Shown one piece after another: positions 33,291-40,603 of a stretch of 64,000 bases of DNA. A model generated the notes under the pieces. That model had not been told where the DNA came from. It saw only the letters and a list, made by a program, of their open reading frames with translations, and did not search any database. The stretch's first letter is position 1. Each line of letters opens with the position of its first letter. Origin of the DNA: Tenacibaculum sp. MAR_2009_124 (GTDB lineage: Bacteria; Bacteroidota; Bacteroidia; Flavobacteriales; Flavobacteriaceae). A program made the translations under genes and the position numbers. The stretch lies in NCBI RefSeq assembly GCF_900105455.1, contig NZ_FNSF01000005.1, forward strand, positions 806,001-870,000, read 5' to 3'.

Positions 33291-33803
33291 TTATTTAGTC
33301 AGATACTCCCCTCTATCAAAATCTTGTTGAGTAATTGGTTTTCCGTTTACAGAATCTCCATCCCAATCTTGGGCAATCCGCCAAACTCCATCTTCTTTTT
33401 TTAGTACCACGTGAAACATTCCAAAATGTGTTTTAAATTTTGGGTTTTTCTTTTTGTAGGTAACTTTATAATAACCGATTTCATAAGCTGTATTTTTTTT
33501 ATGTATTCTCTGGGCAAAGCTAAATTCAATTTGCTCTACATTTGAAACCGGTTTTTGAAAGTTTTTCTTTATTTTTTCTTTGTATTCACTACCCATTCTC
33601 ATTCCATAGGTGTTCACTCTTAAAACATCGTCTGTTTGTAAGTCATTAAACGCCTTCCAATCTCTAGAGTTATAGGCTTTGATAAAAGGAAACCACACTT
33701 GCTGGTCAATTTCCTTAGTAATTTCAGTGCTCTCGATCTTTGCTTGTGAGAAAATAGAAGTAATCGAAATAAAAAAAATCAGTAACGAGTAAGCTCTTTT
33801 CAT
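33291..33803 (-). CDS. Secreted NTF2-like (DUF4440/SnoaL-type) protein
   Basis: The 170-residue protein has a signal peptide (ISITSIFSQA) and one NTF2-like cone fold: WFPFIKAYNSRDWKAFNDLQ, DDVLRVNTYG and GVWRIAQDWDGDSV. Members often bind small molecules or serve as scaffolds. No catalytic residues can be assigned. It probably acts in the periplasm. It is 88 bp upstream of the AlkB-like gene on the same strand but probably has separate regulation. Confidence 0.85.
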   Translation of the reverse strand: MKRAYSLLIFFISITSIFSQAKIESTEITKEIDQQVWFPFIKAYNSRDWKAFNDLQTDDVLRVNTYGMRMGSEYKEKIKKNFQKPVSNVEQIEFSFAQRIHKKNTAYEIGYYKVTYKKKNPKFKTHFGMFHVVLKKEDGVWRIAQDWDGDSVNGKPITQQDFDRGEYLTK

Positions 33804-33940
33804 AAGTAAGGTTTAGTTGCTTACAAGTTACTGATTATTTAATTATTCAATAGTCAATATTTTAAATTATAAAACAGTTTCAAAATACCTTTTAGGGTTT
33901 CTTCTTACTTAAACTTTACTATTGAAATACTGGAAGCTAC

Positions 33941-36346
33941 CTATATATTTTCCAGAAGTGAATGGCTAAAATGTTCTGCTGCCTGAACATAAGCATAAAC
34001 CTCGATAGGGTGTGCGCCTAATTTCTTTTTCTCAAGGTCAGCCGTAAAGCCAAAATCAAGCTTTGAACACCCAATTTCCTTAGCACGTTGAAGCGTCTTA
34101 TATAAAATTTGCTTGTATACATTCACCTCATAAACATGTTTATAATCTAAACCTACAATCATTGCATTGTAAATGTTCTTATTTATTATACTAAACATTA
34201 CTCCAACTAGTTTTGGCATTTCATTTTCATCATTTGGCTTAAGATATAGTTGAATGAAATCGTAACTAGCACTTGTTGCCATTTCTTCGAAAAAACTAAA
34301 CGGAAGTTTAAAAACATTTAAGGTATATGATTTTTCAAAAACTTGCTCATACAGTCTATACATTTCCAATAATTCATTTGTAGAGCTTGGTTTACGATAA
34401 CTAACAATAAATTTATCCTCAAACTTTAACACCTCTTTTCGAACATTATAACGGTATTTTTGAGGTAATTTTTTTAAATATTCCTCTTGATTACTCCAAG
34501 GAAATTCATTTACTAACAAGTTATTTGGTAACTGAAATTTGGTAAAACCTAATTCTAACATTTTCGTTTCGAATTCAGAATCTTGTTGACCATAAAAATC
34601 ACGTATCATTAGTTTGCTTGCTTGATATTCAATAGTAGCCGAATTTAAAATATTTATTAATTTTTCTAAAGCCGCTAGCCATAAAGCATCGCTCTTATCC
34701 AAAAATAGGTGATTCCCTTTAGTTATTAAAGAACCTGCAACTACCGTTTTTGAAGTTAAAAAATAAGGTGAATTCTCTCCTCGTTCATTTTCTACTTTTT
34801 CAGATATATATGCAGGAGAAAACATATCATCTTTTGTTAAAGCCACTGTAAAAAAGGTTTTTAAAATAGTTTTTCCTGAAGCGTTTTTAATATCGACATA
34901 TTTAAAATTCCAATTATCTTCTTTCTTTTCGTTATTGGTGAATGTCTTCTCTACAAGAACAATGTTATTATAACTAAGCGTAGCATTTTCTTTAAATATA
35001 GTATTCCATTCCTCTTCCGACTCACTCAATATTGTAGAGTTTAAAGTTACTTGAAGTTCATCTCTTTTTTCAATAATGTTTTCAGATATAGCCGCCTTTA
35101 GTTTAAATTTTGGAAGCTTAAATGTTTTAGCTACTTCCTCACAATTACTATTATTTTCCTTTAATGCTTCAAGATATTTATATTGAAGTAATTCAAGCAT
35201 ATCATCAATATTTTCCTTATTTAGTGAACTATTGATCATAAAACGGAGTCCGCTTTTTTTCATTGGAACTGCAGGAAATGAAGCTACATTAAAAAAGAAT
35301 CCTTCTTCCTTCATTTTATTCACTGTATCATAGGCTATTTTAGGCAGTCCAGCAGGGATAAAAAATAACGGGCTTTCGGTTTTTTTATATTGCGGAAAAT
35401 TAAATTCATCTAATTTCTTATTAGTATAATTAATAAGTTCTTTTAAATGTTTTTGTTTTTTATTTAATTTTTCAGATAAATGAAGTTTTGCAGAAGCTAT
35501 GGCAGCTCCTAACATCGGTGGTTGTATTGGGCCAGAAAAAATGTACGTTGATCCACAATTTCGGACCTTTCTTGCAACTTCTTCATTCGGAAACACCATA
35601 CATCCTCCGGCTGAAGCAAATGATTTATTCAAGGAAACAGATAAATACATTTTTTCATGATATCCCATATTACTTTTCGCAACTCCACATCCATTTTCTC
35701 CATACCAGCTTACCCCATGGGCATCGTCGATATACACGTGGAACTTGTCATAAGAATTTAACAAGCTTTTAAGTTCATTAAACGGAGCCAAATCACCATA
35801 CATTGAATAAACACCATCAGCGAAATACCATACTTTATCGAACTTATTATTCAACGATTTAATCTTAATTTCCAAAGATTCCATGCAATTATGTTTTACG
35901 ATGTAAACAGGAATTCTTCTTTCTTTTAGCAGTTTAACTGCCATTTGAACACTTGAATGAACTTGTAAATCTAATATTACGGCATCCTTGTTTCCTACAA
36001 TTACTGGAATCGTAGCTAAATGTCCTAACGTGGTGCTGGCTGTAACAATGCATGGGCTTTTGTATATCTGCCTCATTAATCCCTCTAATTCCCGATACAA
36101 ACCTATTGACAAATAGGTTCGAGAAGATGAAAACTGCGTTCCATGTTCTAATACCGAGTTAACAACTCCTTGTTTAAGTGTCTGTTCGTTTTCTAATGAC
36201 AAATAACTGCAGGATCCAAAATTAATAAGTTTCTTATTGTCAATTACTACAGCATTATCATCTGTCTTTTCTTGGTTTGAGGTGTAATTATGCACCAATT
36301 TTCTTTTAAAACCATCTTCAATAATTTGATCTAGGGTTTCAATCAT
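33941..36346 (-). CDS. Fusion of an alpha-oxoamine synthase (BioF/CqsA-like) with a GNAT acetyltransferase
   Basis: The 801-residue protein joins two enzymes. Residues about 1-395 form a PLP enzyme of the alpha-oxoamine synthase group: INFGSCSYLSLENE, EHGTQFSSSRTYLSIGLYRE, YIDDAHGVSWYGENG and SLNKSFASAGG with Lys241 as the likely PLP lysine. Such enzymes condense an amino acid with an acyl-CoA or acyl carrier. Residues about 600-780 form a BioF2-like GNAT (PF13480-type) domain (RYNVRKEVLKFEDKFIVSYR, NVYKQILYKTLQRAKEIGCS, LDFGFTADLEK). A less clear 200-residue linker region lies between them. The combination suggests synthesis of an N-acylated amino-ketone or lipid. The gene stands alone, with a signal-peptide gene about 200 bp upstream. 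Confidence 0.85.
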   Translation of the reverse strand: MIETLDQIIEDGFKRKLVHNYTSNQEKTDDNAVVIDNKKLINFGSCSYLSLENEQTLKQGVVNSVLEHGTQFSSSRTYLSIGLYRELEGLMRQIYKSPCIVTASTTLGHLATIPVIVGNKDAVILDLQVHSSVQMAVKLLKERRIPVYIVKHNCMESLEIKIKSLNNKFDKVWYFADGVYSMYGDLAPFNELKSLLNSYDKFHVYIDDAHGVSWYGENGCGVAKSNMGYHEKMYLSVSLNKSFASAGGCMVFPNEEVARKVRNCGSTYIFSGPIQPPMLGAAIASAKLHLSEKLNKKQKHLKELINYTNKKLDEFNFPQYKKTESPLFFIPAGLPKIAYDTVNKMKEEGFFFNVASFPAVPMKKSGLRFMINSSLNKENIDDMLELLQYKYLEALKENNSNCEEVAKTFKLPKFKLKAAISENIIEKRDELQVTLNSTILSESEEEWNTIFKENATLSYNNIVLVEKTFTNNEKKEDNWNFKYVDIKNASGKTILKTFFTVALTKDDMFSPAYISEKVENERGENSPYFLTSKTVVAGSLITKGNHLFLDKSDALWLAALEKLINILNSATIEYQASKLMIRDFYGQQDSEFETKMLELGFTKFQLPNNLLVNEFPWSNQEEYLKKLPQKYRYNVRKEVLKFEDKFIVSYRKPSSTNELLEMYRLYEQVFEKSYTLNVFKLPFSFFEEMATSASYDFIQLYLKPNDENEMPKLVGVMFSIINKNIYNAMIVGLDYKHVYEVNVYKQILYKTLQRAKEIGCSKLDFGFTADLEKKKLGAHPIEVYAYVQAAEHFSHSLLENI

Positions 36347-36551
36347 AATAAATTTTAATATTAAGTTTAGGTTACGTGATGCCTAGTTGGGACATCATAA
36401 ATTCCTTATTGGATATTTAAAATTTATTATATAAGTATCCAATAAGTCATTCGTTATTTAGACCCTTAAACAATTGAAAAGTTTATTCAAAAAGTAAAAA
36501 AATTATGCTGTATAAATAGTATTATTGAAAACACCTGATAATGAAACTATT

Positions 36552-37154
36552 CTAACCACAGAACTCTTTTTTTATTTTTACAAGTTTCATTTTTTCCCAA
36601 ATAGAATGCTGAAAAGGTTGGTGTGAGAACCTAAACAAAAGAAGATAATTATTTGTTTTTTTACAAAGTTTACTCTCAATATTAACATAGAGTACTATTA
36701 GATTTTTGGTTTTAAAAGAGTCATGCAACACCAAGGTTCCTTGATAGAAGTTAGTTTTTTCAGTTTTACTACTTAGATAAAGTTTTGTCTGTGTTTTCGG
36801 GATTACTTTATCTTTTTCTTTATTCACTAAATTCATTAAACCATCAAAGTGAAACTTTAAGTTCTCTTCAAAAAAAGATGTTTTTGGTTCATCTTTTAAA
36901 TTAATATTCCAAACAAAACTATAAGTCCAAAACTCAGAACTTTCAATATTTCCCCAACCTTTTGCAAAACGAATGTCTTCATAACCTTCATACTTAATTT
37001 CGGGCGCAAAATGAAAAGGTATTTTTATCTTTTCCTTGGTCCAAGTTGAATCGGCTTGTAAAATGTCAACTACTCCAGTTTGTGCAAATGCACTTGCAGA
37101 AATAAACAATATTATTACTAGTTTTTTTAAGGCCATCTTATTAATTTCTATCAA
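36552..37154 (-). CDS. Uncharacterised secreted protein, YceI operon partner
   Basis: The 200-residue protein has a cleavable signal peptide (LVIILFISASAFAQ); an internal ATG at 37136 (MALKK) is probably the true start. No family is recognised. It has a beta-rich pattern (IRFAKGWGNIESSEFWTYSF, KTQTKLYLSSKTEKTNFYQG, NLIVLYVNIES). It follows the YceI gene by 5 bp and is presumably co-expressed with it. Confidence 0.75.
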   Translation of the reverse strand: MIEINKMALKKLVIILFISASAFAQTGVVDILQADSTWTKEKIKIPFHFAPEIKYEGYEDIRFAKGWGNIESSEFWTYSFVWNINLKDEPKTSFFEENLKFHFDGLMNLVNKEKDKVIPKTQTKLYLSSKTEKTNFYQGTLVLHDSFKTKNLIVLYVNIESKLCKKTNNYLLLFRFSHQPFQHSIWEKMKLVKIKKEFCG

Positions 37155-37159
37155 TATAT

Positions 37160-37723
37160 TTATAATCCTATTTCAACAATAAACCCAATAGCATCAGAGA
37201 TCGCTCCATCTTTCATTTTGCTAGTGTAATTCACATTCCAACGCCTACGGTCAATTTTAAATTTCGTTTTCAACGTTTGTTTTTCATAATTTAAATCAGC
37301 ATTGAACTTAACTGGTTTTGTAATTCCTTTAATTGTAAAACTAGCTTCTACTCTCGCTGTATTATTTTCAAAATATTCAATTTTATCAATACTTAAATAA
37401 GCTTTGGGGTACTTCTTTACATCAAAAAAATCGGAATCTTTTAAGTGTTCGTCTAAATTATTTCTTGCTTTTTTATTTTCAATGTCGGTACTTTTAATGG
37501 TATTCATATCTATGGTGAATTTACCTCCAGTAATTTTTTTATTGTTTTTTATAAAATACCCCTCTATTAAATTGATCGTTCCTTCGTGACCACCAAAATA
37601 AAAGGTGTATTCACCTATCCATTGAATCTTGCTTTTTTTTAAATTAACAGGTAGTTTTTCTTGCGCTCTTAAACCATAAATGACGCTTAAAAAACAAATT
37701 AATGTTACGCTTATTTTTCTCAT
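37160..37723 (-). CDS. YceI-family periplasmic lipid-binding-type protein
   Basis: The 187-residue protein has a signal peptide (ICFLSVIYGLRAQ) and the YceI lipocalin-like barrel: KIQWIGEYTFYFGGHEGTIN, GGKFTIDMNTIKSTDIENKK, SDFFDVKKYPKAYLSIDKIE and FTIKGITKPVKFNADL. YceI proteins bind polyisoprenoid-like lipids and are often stress-induced. The next gene starts 5 bp after its stop. The upstream region contains three 11-bp direct repeats shared with the divergent membrane-bound regulator gene. Confidence 0.93.
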   Translation of the reverse strand: MRKISVTLICFLSVIYGLRAQEKLPVNLKKSKIQWIGEYTFYFGGHEGTINLIEGYFIKNNKKITGGKFTIDMNTIKSTDIENKKARNNLDEHLKDSDFFDVKKYPKAYLSIDKIEYFENNTARVEASFTIKGITKPVKFNADLNYEKQTLKTKFKIDRRRWNVNYTSKMKDGAISDAIGFIVEIGL

Positions 37724-37766
37724 AATTAATGTATTTTGAAGCGAATCTAAACGAGGGAGTTCTAAA

Positions 37767-37799
37767 AAGTGTCAAAAAAGTGTCAAAGAAGTGTAAGCC
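37767..37799. promoter_or_regulatory. Three 11-bp direct repeats (AAGTGTCAAAR), candidate OmpR/PhoB-type operator
   Basis: AAGTGTCAAAA, AAGTGTCAAAG and AAGTGTAAGCC run in exact 11-bp phase at 37767, 37778 and 37789. They lie 44-76 bp upstream of YceI and 98 bp upstream of the divergent gene. OmpR/PhoB winged-helix proteins are known to bind tandem repeats of this period, and the adjacent gene encodes such a domain. Binding is inferred. Confidence 0.6.
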
Positions 37800-37896
37800 G
37801 TTGTAAAATCTGAGAAAAATATTAGAACTTTACTTCCCAGAAACAATATAGATATTCCATTTTATATTCTTTTTTAGCAATTTCCCAGTACAAATT

Positions 37897-38766
37897 ATGA
37901 GTAGTAAACGATTTTATATATACGGTAGTTTAGGAATCCTTCTTTTTTTAGGAGGTGTTTTTTCTAGTTTTAATCAAGATAACTCTGACTTTATTGAACG
38001 TGTAAAAATTGGTCTTCGTGAAGTTGGAAACAACTTATTACTTTCAAATAAAGACAGTACGTCATTAGTATTACCAGTAAAAGAAATTAAACCTAATATT
38101 TATGAAGTATCGTTTGAAAAAGGTCTTGAAATTGAGCCAGGTTTTCTGGTTAGTGAAATAAAAAAAAGCTTCAAAAAATCTGACCTTTCCAAGTTTTATA
38201 GAGTCGCCGTTTTAGAGTGCTTGATTAATGATGTTGTTTACAGTTATGAAATGAAGGAAACCAGTAAAAAAAGTATTGTTCCTTGTTCGGGAAGAGTTTT
38301 ACCGGTTAACTGTTATAAAATTCAAGTTAAATTTATTGCTTCCTCACCGAAACTATTGAGAAGCTCCTTTTATTGGTTTGGTTTTTTAGTTGTGCTCCTG
38401 CTTATACTTTCAGAAATGTATTTTGGGAAGAGAAAGAATTCAAATGAGCAACAAGAAAATCCTTCGAAAATTCAAATAGGAAATTATTGGTTGTATCCGA
38501 ATCAAAGTAAATTAGTTTTCAACTCTGATGAAATTATGCTTTCAAATAAAGAACGTGAAATATTAACCGTTTTTGCCTCTGCACAAAACGAAATTATAAA
38601 AAGAGAAGAACTTTCAAAAAAAGTATGGGAAGATAATGGCGTCTTTGTTGGAAGAAGTTTAGATACCTATATTTCAAAATTAAGAAAAAAACTAAAAGAA
38701 GATCCTGCGTTAAAAATTATCAATGTTCATGGGGTAGGTTATAAGTTAGAAGTTAGCAAAAGCTAA
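37897..38766 (+). CDS. Membrane-bound winged-helix regulator (ToxR-like topology)
   Basis: The 289-residue protein has an N-terminal membrane helix (YIYGSLGILLFLGGVFSSF), a periplasmic sensor of about 130 residues, a second helix near 163-181 (FYWFGFLVVLLLILSEMYF) and a cytoplasmic winged-helix domain from about 195 (IMLSNKEREILTVF, IKREELSKKVWEDNG, RSLDTYISKLRKKLKEDP, IINVHGVGYKLEV). The C-terminal domain is OmpR/PhoB-like, but there is no receiver domain. It probably senses a periplasmic or envelope signal directly. It is divergent from the YceI operon, with direct repeats between them. Confidence 0.85.
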   Translation: MSSKRFYIYGSLGILLFLGGVFSSFNQDNSDFIERVKIGLREVGNNLLLSNKDSTSLVLPVKEIKPNIYEVSFEKGLEIEPGFLVSEIKKSFKKSDLSKFYRVAVLECLINDVVYSYEMKETSKKSIVPCSGRVLPVNCYKIQVKFIASSPKLLRSSFYWFGFLVVLLLILSEMYFGKRKNSNEQQENPSKIQIGNYWLYPNQSKLVFNSDEIMLSNKEREILTVFASAQNEIIKREELSKKVWEDNGVFVGRSLDTYISKLRKKLKEDPALKIINVHGVGYKLEVSKS

Positions 38767-39117
38767 AAAAATGCCCGATTTTTAAATTTTATGCTATCAA
38801 ACACTAAATATTAATTCTCATATTGTTTTTAAATAGTTTTTTTATTTCTATATCGAATTACTCTAACTTTTTTCAAAACCTCTTAAAAACACCATTAAAA
38901 ACGCTTGTAAAAATCGATATTTATTATTCAAAACAGTATTTATCATAAGAAAATAAAATATTGAATTTTACCAAAAAAAGTTGTTCGATACTATAGAAAA
39001 ACAGGTGTTTCTAGCTCAAAAGATAACTCTAGCTTTTTCTATAGGAGCGTAGCTCAGTGACTTTTTTCATTAAATTTGTATCTAAAATTGAAAATAACTA
39101 TTTAACAACATAAATTT
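38767..39117. other. Intergenic region, nothing recognised
   Basis: This 351-bp AT-rich stretch holds no supported gene. It contains a short D-arm-like fragment at 39044-39060 that is not a tRNA. Confidence 0.5.
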
Positions 39118-39552
39118 ATGTCAATATCAGATTTATATTCAAGCGGGAAACACTTACAAGAAATCGGTCATTTTGCGAGCATCGTAAAAATTGCGAAAGT
39201 AGATAATGTTATCACTGAAGGAGAACAAAAACTACTCGATAGAGCTGCAAAAAAATTAAACATTAGCAAAGATGAATATGAAAAAATATTAAAGACTCCT
39301 GAGAAGTATCCTGTAAATCCACCTGCGAACTATGATGATAGAATTGAGCGTTTGTATAGATTAACAAAAATGATTTTTGCTGACGAAGAGGTTGATAAAG
39401 AAGAAGTAGGTATTCTAAACAAAATTGCTGTAGCATTACAATTTCCATTAGACAATGTTGAAAAAGTATGTGATGAAGCTATTCATTTAATTTTAAACAA
39501 CAACGATTTAGACGATTTTACCGCAGCTATTAAACGAGTGAATTTGGACTAG
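39118..39552 (+). CDS. TerB-family tellurite-resistance-like protein
   Basis: The 144-residue all-helical protein matches the TerB fold: GHFASIVKIAKVDNVITEGE, then YRLTKMIFADEEVDKEEVGI with paired acidic metal-binding residues. TerB proteins bind divalent metals and link to membrane-stress systems. No other ter genes are present. It precedes a barrel-protein gene by 51 bp on the same strand. Confidence 0.85.
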   Translation: MSISDLYSSGKHLQEIGHFASIVKIAKVDNVITEGEQKLLDRAAKKLNISKDEYEKILKTPEKYPVNPPANYDDRIERLYRLTKMIFADEEVDKEEVGILNKIAVALQFPLDNVEKVCDEAIHLILNNNDLDDFTAAIKRVNLD

Positions 39553-39603
39553 TTATACTAATTACCTATTTTATTAGTTATACTATAAACAAACCGTGGA
39601 TTT

Positions 39604-40188
39604 ATGAGAAAAAGTCTTTTTGTCGTTCTTTTTTTATTAATCACTAATTCTATATTAAGTCAAAATTTAAATGACTCTTGGCAAATAGGTTTTGGTGCTG
39701 GAATAACTAGGTTTGCTGCCGACGACGCAGCTTTTATTGGAGACGCTACCATCTTTCAAGTTCCGCGTTTTAACCTAACCATGCCAATTAGTGATCGCGT
39801 TTCTGTGGACGGGGCTGTTTCATTTAATACACTTGAAGATGCTGGATTTATTAAAAACTCGGCTTCATATTTTTCAATTGACGGATCCATTCGTTATAAT
39901 TTGGATGCTGTATTAGAAAAATTTGCTCCGTATGTATTTGTTGGAGGAAGTGTGGTAGACTCAGAAAGAAAAATGACTCCTACCATTAATATTGGTGCCG
40001 GGGGCATTTATTGGATATCAAACAGAATTGGAATCAATCCCCAAATTTATTACAAACACTCTTTTGAAGGGTATGAAAGCATGCGTTCACATATTCAAGG
40101 AACTTTGAGTATTATTTTTAAACTGGATTGGTTCAATGCATTTAAAAACGGAAATCATGCAACCACTTCAGGTGGATTGTGTTATTAA
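39604..40188 (+). CDS. Outer-membrane beta-barrel protein
   Basis: The 194-residue protein has a signal peptide (FVVLFLLITNSILSQ) and alternating beta segments (WQIGFGAGITRFAADDAA, SVDGAVSFNTLED, FSIDGSIRYNLDAV, APYVFVGGSVVD, IGAGGIYWISNRIGINPQIY) typical of an eight-stranded OmpA/OmpW-sized barrel. The end has a short NGNHATTSGG tail and a C-terminal Cys-Tyr. Function is unknown. It ends at a perfect UUCG-tetraloop terminator. Confidence 0.8.
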   Translation: MRKSLFVVLFLLITNSILSQNLNDSWQIGFGAGITRFAADDAAFIGDATIFQVPRFNLTMPISDRVSVDGAVSFNTLEDAGFIKNSASYFSIDGSIRYNLDAVLEKFAPYVFVGGSVVDSERKMTPTINIGAGGIYWISNRIGINPQIYYKHSFEGYESMRSHIQGTLSIIFKLDWFNAFKNGNHATTSGGLCY

Positions 40189-40212
40189 ATACAAATGACT
40201 TTAAACGTATAT

Positions 40213-40246
40213 ACAACAAAAGCGGCTTTCGAGCCGCTTTTGTTGT
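40213..40246. terminator. Bidirectional terminator with TTCG tetraloop
   Basis: ACAACAAAAGCGGCT (40213-40227) pairs exactly with AGCCGCTTTTGTTGT (40232-40246) around loop TTCG, giving a 15-bp stem. It lies between the plus-strand barrel gene and the leftward toxin/immunity operon and can serve both. Confidence 0.92.
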
Positions 40247-40269
40247 TTTCATAATACTTAAAAATGTTT

Positions 40270-40599
40270 TTATGGTCTTTGCTCTTTTACATAATAATTT
40301 TCTTCACCAGTATTATAACCCAATTTAATATATCCATTCTTGTATGAAATACTAGTAGCAATTCCATCATCATCAAAAATGGTTACATGTATAGTTGCTC
40401 TACTTCTATCATTAATATCTGTCCCGTAATCTTCTTTTCCATATGGAAAACTTACTAACCATGCATTTTCAGGAAAAACTAAAGTCAGTCCTTTCTTAAT
40501 ATATTTTGCTGTAGGAGTTTCTATGTCATCATCCCAAAATTTTATATCTCTCAATACCTTTTCTCCAATTTTTAACGCGTATTTTTCTGTGTAATTCAT
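40270..40599 (-). CDS. Candidate immunity protein of the metallopeptidase toxin
   Basis: The 109-residue soluble acidic protein is unrecognised. It has IKFWDDDIETPTAKYIKKGL, NAWLVSFPYGKEDYGTDIND and TIHVTIFDDDGIATSISYKN, a compact alpha/beta pattern. It starts 4 bp after the stop of the large metallopeptidase-toxin gene, the usual position of an immunity gene. Its small size and acidity fit that role, but no direct sequence evidence confirms it. Confidence 0.6.
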   Translation of the reverse strand: MNYTEKYALKIGEKVLRDIKFWDDDIETPTAKYIKKGLTLVFPENAWLVSFPYGKEDYGTDINDRSRATIHVTIFDDDGIATSISYKNGYIKLGYNTGEENYYVKEQRP

Positions 40600-40603
40600 T
40601 TTA

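Noticed and set aside
39044..39060. GGAGCGTAGCTCAGTGA resembles the 5' acceptor and D-arm of a tRNA
   Set aside because: No anticodon arm, T-arm or 3' acceptor strand follows; the similarity stops after the D-arm-like bases.
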